Below are positions 55,015 to 61,003 of a stretch of DNA of 64,000 nucleotides, in pieces. Numbering within the stretch: the stretch's first letter is position 1; each line of letters begins with the position of its first letter. Source of the stretch: Polynucleobacter sp. MWH-Aus1W21 (lineage in GTDB: Bacteria > Pseudomonadota > Gammaproteobacteria > Burkholderiales > Burkholderiaceae); NCBI RefSeq assembly GCF_018687275.1, contig NZ_CP061287.1, forward strand, positions 1,364,001-1,428,000, given 5' to 3'. The notes under the pieces are model-generated. The model saw only the letters and a list, made by a program, of their open reading frames with translations. It was not told where the DNA came from and searched no databases. A program made the position numbers and the translations under genes.

Positions 55015-55224
55015 CCGCAAATTCGCAAAGATATGGCTCTAGCAGCATCGGGAAATAGAGTGAAAGAAATATCCGGAATTTCAGCGCCTGTTTTTAATTC
55101 AGAAGGCCTATTGGGTGTAATAACGCTAACAATGCCAACTTATCGATTTGATAGCAAACAATCAACCTTGGTTAAAGCTAGCGCAGAAAAATGGACAAAA
55201 CTACTCGGTGGTAAATTTACTTAA
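55015..55224 (+). pseudogene. C-terminal remnant of an IclR-family regulator
   Basis: A 69-codon open stretch preceded by an in-frame TGA. It encodes only the end of an IclR effector domain (GISAPVFNSEGLLGVITLT, then the final helix). The DNA-binding half and most of the effector domain are missing. An ATG at 55033 is in frame but would give no functional regulator. Read as debris of an integration or deletion event inside the att-bounded block. Confidence 0.65.
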
Positions 55225-55232
55225 ATCGAGGT

Positions 55233-55275
55233 TGTCGGTTTTCCCGACAGCTAAGTGTCGCGTTTCCGGACACTC
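55233..55275. repeat. Two adjacent TGTCG-type inverted repeats
   Basis: TGTCGG/CCGACA around TTTTC (55233-55249) is followed at 55253-55275 by a near copy of the 53696 palindrome, with the same first 14 bases (AAGTGTCGCGTTTC). Together with the 53696 copy they bracket the HPP-CBS gene and the IclR remnant. Confidence 0.65.
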
Positions 55276-55410
55276 CAACACGACAATGTGGAAACCAATC
55301 GACCTCCACCTCGACCCAATCCGACCCAAAGGACCACCCGCTTACATCACGACACTTTCTTCGCAGGTTTAGGCCAATGTCTTAACTACTGTTTAAATAC
55401 AATTACAAAT

Positions 55411-55455
55411 CTTTTAATCCGTTGGTCGCGAGTTCGAATCTCGCCCGACCAACCA
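55411..55455 (+). repeat. tRNA-Lys 3' segment, right copy (att-like)
   Basis: Repeats 53492-53536 with one mismatch. It lacks the 5' half of the tRNA so is not a functional gene. It ends the 1.9-kb block that begins at the intact tRNA-Lys. Confidence 0.85.
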
Positions 55456-55512
55456 TATAGAATAAGGCTTTGCGGGCGATGCCCCACAAACCAAAGACAC
55501 ACGTTAATTATC

Positions 55513-55524
55513 AATCCGTTGGTC
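55513..55524 (+). repeat. Third, shorter fragment of the tRNA-Lys repeat
   Basis: AATCCGTTGGTC (12 bases) repeats 53497-53508 of the tRNA, 58 bp past the right copy. It may be a worn att site or chance. Confidence 0.35.
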
Positions 55525-55631
55525 TTTGCTACAAACCCATATAGATACTGGGTTTCCTGCTAGCAATTGAATCGCACACTTTGTATTTTTTAATTGCGAA
55601 AAAGTTCGACTCTGTAGGTAACGCTCTAACG

Positions 55632-55645
55632 GTTACTTAAGTAAC
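55632..55645. promoter_or_regulatory. 14-bp palindrome in the 55456-55668 gap
   Basis: GTTACTTAAGTAAC is a perfect palindrome, flanked on both sides by GTAACGCTC-type copies. Possible operator or insertion scar; no further feature is seen in 55525-55668. Confidence 0.3.
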
Positions 55646-55668
55646 GCTCCTAAGTTGGATCTAGCCTC

Positions 55669-55836
55669 TTATTTTCTAGTTTTATTAGCTAGTGCTATTT
55701 TCTCAATGCACCTGTGACAACGTAGCGTTTTAGTGATTCTGCCTCTACTGCGAGAGGTAATCATTTTCAAGCGATCAATCGGGATTAATGCTCGACAGCT
55801 TGGGCAAATTTTTGATGTTTGATTAACTGAATCCAT
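55669..55836 (-). CDS. Small zinc-ribbon-like protein
   Basis: 55 residues. Two CxxC pairs, CPSC at 11-14 and CHRC at 40-43, separated by a basic stretch, the pattern of a small zinc ribbon. Rich in Lys and Arg, so nucleic-acid binding is possible. No strong ribosome site is seen. Not recognised as a named family. It shares its strand with the downstream-facing 55909-56130 gene and the nar operon, 72 bp after the former. Confidence 0.45.
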   Translation of the reverse strand: MDSVNQTSKICPSCRALIPIDRLKMITSRSRGRITKTLRCHRCIEKIALANKTRK

Positions 55837-55908
55837 TTAATAATTTTTAAATAATCATCCAAAAGACACTTTAAGTTCTAGCTTTTTTACATCATCAAAA
55901 TTATTAGA

Positions 55909-56130
55909 TCAAGATTGCTCTTTAAAAATATGGGGTATTTGGTCAACTAATACTTTTTTGGAAATTGACACTGACTCGTTAAGGTCAGATTCAACAATCA
56001 CCCTAGCATTGGCGCAATTATCTCGATGTTGGCACTTAGATAAAGTTCCGTTATTTTTTTGATTATGGTATGTGGTACAGGAATCACGCATCCAACTACC
56101 GTCTAGCGGACAAGTGTCTTTCGACTCCAT
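55909..56130 (-). CDS. Small four-cysteine protein with Fnr-like box upstream
   Basis: 73 residues from the ATG at 56130, chosen because GGAGGA lies 7 bases upstream; a 20-residue longer reading has no such site. Cysteines at 7, 18, 34 and 40 (TCPLDGSW; RDSC; SKCQHRDNC) could bind metal or an Fe-S cluster; the C-terminal half has no Cys. No family is recognised. A near-consensus Fnr box 63-76 bp upstream and the nar genes nearby suggest expression under low oxygen or nitrate. Confidence 0.6.
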   Translation of the reverse strand: MESKDTCPLDGSWMRDSCTTYHNQKNNGTLSKCQHRDNCANARVIVESDLNESVSISKKVLVDQIPHIFKEQS

Positions 56131-56192
56131 ATCATTTCCTCCAATCATATATGCGCTGATATGTAAATTTACAATATTTACGAAAACCAAAT

Positions 56193-56206
56193 TTGATCTA
56201 GATTAA
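56193..56206 (-). promoter_or_regulatory. Fnr/Dnr-like box
   Basis: TTGAT-CTAG-ATTAA on the plus strand differs by one base from the FNR consensus TTGAT-N4-ATCAA. It lies between the HPP gene end and the small four-cysteine gene and is placed to drive the latter. Confidence 0.5.
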
Positions 56207-56231
56207 ATTTGTTGCGCTGCTTTTAAGCTTA

Positions 56232-56774
56232 TTAAGCCTCTAACTCTGCTGGATATGGGTGCTTCGTAATTTTCCCATAGAGGTATGCAGTAATAACCAA
56301 TACTACTGAGTCTGCAAAGATAGGATACAAAGCAAAGTAATAACTATTGATTTTTCCTGTTGATACAAACAATGCCAGCATTAAAGCTGTTGGTTGGAAG
56401 CACTTCAATGCATACATTGCAGCTGCTGAAGCAGAAACACTTAAAACCATTGCAATATTTGACTCGGGAAAAATATAAATGCTCGCAGAAGCCAGTAATG
56501 CAGAGACAACATTTCCTTCAATAATTGTTTTTGGGTGAAACATTGGACTAGCTGGCATCAATAAGATCATTAAAGCTGTTACCAAAAAAACAGCATTAAT
56601 TTCCATTGATTTATCTGCTGGCCCAACAAATTCATTAAAAAGTACAACGGCCATAATTAAGACATCTAGCCCAAAACAGATTCTTAAGATATCTAGCCAA
56701 CTAAAGCCATATGGATCTGGTGGGATGCATTTTTTTATATACGCACGCACCCTTTCCCATTCTATTTTCTTCAT
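56232..56774 (-). CDS. HPP-family membrane protein, short form
   Basis: 180 residues with four to five hydrophobic segments. Clearly related to the membrane part of the 53838-54941 protein (LMPASPMFHPKTIIEGNVVSA against FAVPASPLAQPWSIIGGNTVSA; both end in a short KYPHYP/KHPYPAE tail). The HPP triplet itself is FQP here (near residue 126) and there are no CBS domains. It is the last gene of the nar-linked run, 39 bp after the nitroreductase. Nitrite or nitrate movement is the inferred role; not shown. Confidence 0.75.
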   Translation of the reverse strand: MKKIEWERVRAYIKKCIPPDPYGFSWLDILRICFGLDVLIMAVVLFNEFVGPADKSMEINAVFLVTALMILLMPASPMFHPKTIIEGNVVSALLASASIYIFPESNIAMVLSVSASAAAMYALKCFQPTALMLALFVSTGKINSYYFALYPIFADSVVLVITAYLYGKITKHPYPAELEA

Positions 56775-56813
56775 ACCTGAAATGTATCAGATACCCCAAA
56801 GGAAAGACAAATG

Positions 56814-57404
56814 CTAATACTTGAGAGTAGTAACAAATTCAGTAGGGATCATTCGCGGTTTAGCAGGAGTTGCTCGATCAGGCGTTCCAATATTAATAAA
56901 GCATAAGGGATCCTCATGATCTTTTAAGCCAAACAGATCTCTAACAGGCTTCATATACATAGATTTACCGCTAGTAGGGCTGGCACCAAACCCCATAGCA
57001 TTTGCCATCAGAAAAATATTCTGAATAGCACAACCCGCTGAAATAATGCGCTCACTAGGAGGAACTTCCGACTCTGTTCCCCTGGCATTGACAATTGCCA
57101 ACATCACCAACGGCGCTCTATGCGCCTTAACCATAGCATCTTGAATCTGCTGATCGGTGGCATCCGGATCGCGCTCAACAAGTGATTTTGCAAATGCATC
57201 AGCCAGCAGCCCCCTGCATTCCAATGGGCAAATTACAAACCTCCAAGGTCTAGTTAGATTGTGATCTGGAGCTGTAGCAGCCATAGAAAACATTAAATCC
57301 AACTGCTCTTGTGAAGGCCCTGGCTGGAATAAACGTTTAGGTAAGTATGACTGACGCGAAGAAATTAGCGCTGCGGCCATTTCTGTCATTGAATTATTTG
57401 GCAT
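56814..57404 (-). CDS. Nitroreductase-family flavoprotein
   Basis: 196 residues from the ATG at 57404, which has GGAGAG 8 bases upstream; ATG or TTG codons six to seven codons earlier are less likely. FMN-binding nitroreductase fold: SSRQSYLPKRLF at the start, APDHNLTRPWRFVIC (about 50), the AGCAIQNIFLMANAMGFGASPTSG helix-turn and GTPDRATPAKPRMIP at the end, as in the YdjA/NfsB-like group. Its start overlaps the carbonic anhydrase stop by 11 bp, so translation is coupled. The role next to narGHJI is not known. Confidence 0.9.
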   Translation of the reverse strand: MPNNSMTEMAAALISSRQSYLPKRLFQPGPSQEQLDLMFSMAATAPDHNLTRPWRFVICPLECRGLLADAFAKSLVERDPDATDQQIQDAMVKAHRAPLVMLAIVNARGTESEVPPSERIISAGCAIQNIFLMANAMGFGASPTSGKSMYMKPVRDLFGLKDHEDPLCFINIGTPDRATPAKPRMIPTEFVTTLKY

Positions 57405-58074
57405 GCTTGATCTCTCCATCAAATTGATCGTCTAAATAGGGGCCTGTTCCACAGTTATCTGCAGAATGTGCCGGAATAAATTTGCCAGCAGTTACATCAA
57501 AAACTTGAACTTCGCCATCTTCGATAACGTAATACCAACCATGTAAAGTTAACTCTTTCTTTTCCACTTGTGCGCGAACCATGGGGTAGTCCATAAGCCG
57601 CTCAAGTTGCAAAACAATAGAGCGTTGCTCCACCCTCCTTAATGCCTCTGGAGTTTGCCTAACCGGCAAAAGCGCTTCCTTAATTAAGTCTAGCCATACG
57701 GTTAAGTTAATCGCCTCTTTAGGCACGCCTTCATAAGCAGACCTTACCGCCCCACAATGACTATGCCCACAAACCACAATTCTGCTAACTTTCAATTGCA
57801 TTACAGCAAATTCAATTCCTGCAGCCGTACCATGAATGCCATAAGAACCATCATATGGAGGAACAATGGCCCCAACATTGCGAAGAATGAATAAATCCCC
57901 AGGGCCAGTTCCAGTTAACAGGTAAGGAACAATTCTTGAATCAGAGCAACCTAAAAATAAAGTTTTCGGCGATTGCCCTTGTTCTATAAGAGATTCAAAC
58001 TCTTGACGATGCGCAGGAAAGTATTCTGTACGAAACTTTCTTAGTCGCTCTAATAGCTCATCTGGCATCGTCAA
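57394..58074 (-). CDS. Beta-class carbonic anhydrase
   Basis: 226 residues. Zinc ligands in LGCSDSRIVPYL (Cys and the Asp-Arg dyad) and CGHSHCGAVRSA (His and Cys). Interconverts CO2 and bicarbonate in the cytoplasm. Lies 8 bp after narI and overlaps the nitroreductase gene, so it is part of the nar transcript. It could buffer CO2/bicarbonate during nitrate-driven respiration, an inference. Confidence 0.93.
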   Translation of the reverse strand: MTMPDELLERLRKFRTEYFPAHRQEFESLIEQGQSPKTLFLGCSDSRIVPYLLTGTGPGDLFILRNVGAIVPPYDGSYGIHGTAAGIEFAVMQLKVSRIVVCGHSHCGAVRSAYEGVPKEAINLTVWLDLIKEALLPVRQTPEALRRVEQRSIVLQLERLMDYPMVRAQVEKKELTLHGWYYVIEDGEVQVFDVTAGKFIPAHSADNCGTGPYLDDQFDGEIKHAK

Positions 58075-58082
58075 TCCAAACC

Positions 58083-58784
58083 TTACTTACGCCCAATACC
58101 GAGGCGGCGACTACGCACTATTTGATATGGTCTTACCAAATAAGTTACAGATGCAAAGCCGCTCCAAATGTGCACTAAGCGAGTAAATGGGAAAATTAAA
58201 AAGATAGTCATACCCAAAAACATATGCAACTTAAATACCCAATCAACACCACTCAGCAGAGCAACTGCGCCGGAATTAAAGGTAACGATATCTTGAGCCC
58301 AACCAGCCAATTTCATCATCATTGAGCCATCTAAATGCTGACCTGAAAGCGGGATAGTTGCAAGACCTAGCAACAGCTGGAACCATAAAATGACAGCAAT
58401 CAAAATATCGCTAGCCTTAGATGTGGCACGAATACGATCATCTGTTAAACGACGATGTAACAGAATCGTCAGACCAATAAACCCAAACGTTCCAGCAATA
58501 CCTCCTGTTGCCATAGCCATTACTTGCTTTTGCCCTGCGGTAATGAATGGCTCATACAAGAAGTGCGGCGTTAGCATTCCAAAGAAATGGCCGAAAAATA
58601 AGAATAAGACCCCAACATGAAAAAAGATGCTTCCTATGCGCAACTGTTTTTTACGTAATAGCTGACTAGAATCGCTTTTCCAGGTGTATTGGTCTCGATC
58701 AAACCGAATCAAGCTACCTACAAAAAAAACTGTCAGGCAGATGTATGGGTAAATTCCAAAAATAAAAGTATCTAAATAGCTCAT
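58083..58784 (-). CDS. narI: Respiratory nitrate reductase gamma subunit
   Basis: 233 residues, five membrane helices holding two b-type hemes; takes electrons from quinol. Heme His candidates in the FFHVGVLFLFFGHFFG helix and the KLHMFLG and RLVHIWSG helices are present. Overlaps narJ by 4 bp and ends 8 bp before the carbonic anhydrase gene. Confidence 0.96.
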   Translation of the reverse strand: MSYLDTFIFGIYPYICLTVFFVGSLIRFDRDQYTWKSDSSQLLRKKQLRIGSIFFHVGVLFLFFGHFFGMLTPHFLYEPFITAGQKQVMAMATGGIAGTFGFIGLTILLHRRLTDDRIRATSKASDILIAVILWFQLLLGLATIPLSGQHLDGSMMMKLAGWAQDIVTFNSGAVALLSGVDWVFKLHMFLGMTIFLIFPFTRLVHIWSGFASVTYLVRPYQIVRSRRLGIGRK

Positions 58785-59458
58785 GACTGAACTCCCTCTA
58801 ATTCTTTTGCGCGCTTCACAAAGTGCATTGGTTGCGCTTCCCCTGGTTTAGATTGACCTCGCGTGGAGCAACCGCTAAATGCTGGTGGCTCCGCCCACTC
58901 CTCATCCATAGAATTTTCTTCAGGTTTTAAGTCAACAATCTTGAACTTTTCACCTGAAAACTCAATGGCAGCAGCAATTAGCCATGCATACTGATTATTA
59001 CGAGATACCAAAGTTGAATACACTGCATTCAAAATGTGAGCCATTTCACCAATAAATTGCTTAGCCTGGTCCAATGGAAGCGTTGAAGCAAACTCAAGAA
59101 TGATGGATAAATGATCAGGCAACTCATTGGCGCTTAATTGCAAACCACCTTCTTTATAGGTTTGCAGCAAATCCACCATTGCCTGACCTCGCTCACGTGA
59201 GTCACCATGGACATGCTCAAATAGATGCAAAGAGGTTGCTCTGCCGCGATCAAAGCACTCTACATAGTTTTCTTGTGAATCAAATAAATCAGATGTTTGT
59301 AAATTCTTTACAAAATCTACCAAACCGCTATGCACCTTCTTACTTAGCTTTGGCATGCCATATAAAGCCTCGGCAACTTCAGCTAAATGCTCCATCAATT
59401 CCTGATCGGGATATTGCAGCAATCTAGATAACGCTCTTAAAGGTAATGAATGTTTCAT
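58781..59458 (-). CDS. narJ: Nitrate reductase assembly chaperone
   Basis: 225 residues, TorD-family chaperone for inserting the molybdenum cofactor into NarG. Typical LLQYPDQELMEHLAEV at the N-terminus and HLFEHVHGDSRERGQAMVDL (about 78-97). A 9-bp gap separates it from narH. Confidence 0.95.
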   Translation of the reverse strand: MKHSLPLRALSRLLQYPDQELMEHLAEVAEALYGMPKLSKKVHSGLVDFVKNLQTSDLFDSQENYVECFDRGRATSLHLFEHVHGDSRERGQAMVDLLQTYKEGGLQLSANELPDHLSIILEFASTLPLDQAKQFIGEMAHILNAVYSTLVSRNNQYAWLIAAAIEFSGEKFKIVDLKPEENSMDEEWAEPPAFSGCSTRGQSKPGEAQPMHFVKRAKELEGVQS

Positions 59459-59467
59459 TCTTTCTCC

Positions 59468-60991
59468 TTACACTGCAGGCTTAATTGGAATAGTCCGACG
59501 TTTTGTGCCGCCGAATAAGCTTAATTCAGAGTCGCCATCAGAACAGCCATTACCGAAAGTAAATCCACAGCCACCTTTCATATCAAAAGTGTTTTCAGCG
59601 TACTCTCGGTGCGAAGTTGGAATCACAAAACGATCTTCGTAGTTTGCAATTGCCATAATCTGATACATATCCTCAACCTGATCTTCAGATATGCCGGCCT
59701 GTTTAATAGCTTCTAGATTTCTGGTTCCGTCTACATGCTTATCCCGTTGCCATGCGCGCATTGCCAACATCTTCTCAAGAGCAGACACGACCGGCGCTTC
59801 ATCACCAGCCGTCAACATATTGGCTAGATACTGAACTGGTATACGCAATTGCTTCACATCAGGAATATGTCCATTGACGCCAACATAACCAGCTTCGACT
59901 GCACCTGTTACCGGAGACAATGGCGGAACATACCAAACCATCGGCAAGGTTCTGTATTCCGGGTGAAGAGGTAATGCAATTTTCCAATCCATCGCCATCT
60001 TGTATACAGGGCTTTTCTTGGCCGATTCAACCCATGAAGGTGGAACGCCATCCAATAAGGCTTGCTTTTGAACTTCAGGATCATTCGGATCTAAAAATAC
60101 TTTTAACTGAGCGTTATAGAGATCCTTTTCATTTTCAACGCTGGCAGCATTTTCAATTTGATCAGCGTCATACAGCATCACTCCTAAATACCGGATACGC
60201 CCAACACAAGTTTCAGAACAAACAGTTGGTTGACCAGCCTCGATACGTGGATAGCAGAAAATACACTTCTCTGCTTTGCCACTCTTCCAGTTGTAATAAA
60301 TCTTTTTGTATGGGCAGGCTGATACGCACATACGCCAGCCACGACATTTGTCTTGATCTATCAGAACAATGCCATCTTCTTCGCGTTTGTATATAGAGCC
60401 TGACGGGCATGATGCTACACATGCTGGATTTAGGCAGTGCTCACAAAGCCGTGGCATATACATCATGAAGGTATTTTCAAACTGACCCCATACATCTTTT
60501 TGCATTTGATCAAAATTGGAGTCTTTACTACGTTTTGCGAATTCGCCACCAAGAATTTCTTCCCAGTTTGGGCCCCATTCAATCTTTTCCATCCGCTTGC
60601 CAGTAATCAAACTACGTGGTCGTGCTGTTGGAGCCGCCTTTGATTCTGGTGCGGATTGAAGATGCTCATAGTCAAATGTAAATGGCTCGTAGTAATCATC
60701 AATTTCTGGCAAATTGGGATTTCCAAAGAGATTCATCCAAATCTTGGATCTACCACCTTGTTTTGGTTCAATCTTGCCATTGCTTTTACGTTTCCAACCA
60801 CCCTTCCACTTCTCTTGGTCTTCCCAATTTTTTGGGTATCCAATACCAGGCTTTGACTCCACGTTATTGAACCAAGCGTATTCCATGCCAGGACGGTTAG
60901 TCCAAACTTGTTTACAAGTAACAGAACAAGTGTGACAACCAATACACTTATCCAAGTTCAAAACCATGCCAATTTGTGCGCGAATTTTCAT
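59468..60991 (-). CDS. narH: Respiratory nitrate reductase beta subunit
   Basis: 507 residues, carries three 4Fe-4S and one 3Fe-4S cluster. CIGCHTCSVTC at 16-26, CEHCLNPACVASCP near 184, and DKCRGWRMCVSACP with Trp in place of one Cys (the 3Fe-4S site, as in E. coli). CIFCYPRIEAGQPTVC follows near 243. 12 bp after narG. Confidence 0.97.
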   Translation of the reverse strand: MKIRAQIGMVLNLDKCIGCHTCSVTCKQVWTNRPGMEYAWFNNVESKPGIGYPKNWEDQEKWKGGWKRKSNGKIEPKQGGRSKIWMNLFGNPNLPEIDDYYEPFTFDYEHLQSAPESKAAPTARPRSLITGKRMEKIEWGPNWEEILGGEFAKRSKDSNFDQMQKDVWGQFENTFMMYMPRLCEHCLNPACVASCPSGSIYKREEDGIVLIDQDKCRGWRMCVSACPYKKIYYNWKSGKAEKCIFCYPRIEAGQPTVCSETCVGRIRYLGVMLYDADQIENAASVENEKDLYNAQLKVFLDPNDPEVQKQALLDGVPPSWVESAKKSPVYKMAMDWKIALPLHPEYRTLPMVWYVPPLSPVTGAVEAGYVGVNGHIPDVKQLRIPVQYLANMLTAGDEAPVVSALEKMLAMRAWQRDKHVDGTRNLEAIKQAGISEDQVEDMYQIMAIANYEDRFVIPTSHREYAENTFDMKGGCGFTFGNGCSDGDSELSLFGGTKRRTIPIKPAV

Positions 60992-61003
60992 CTTATTTCT
61001 CCG

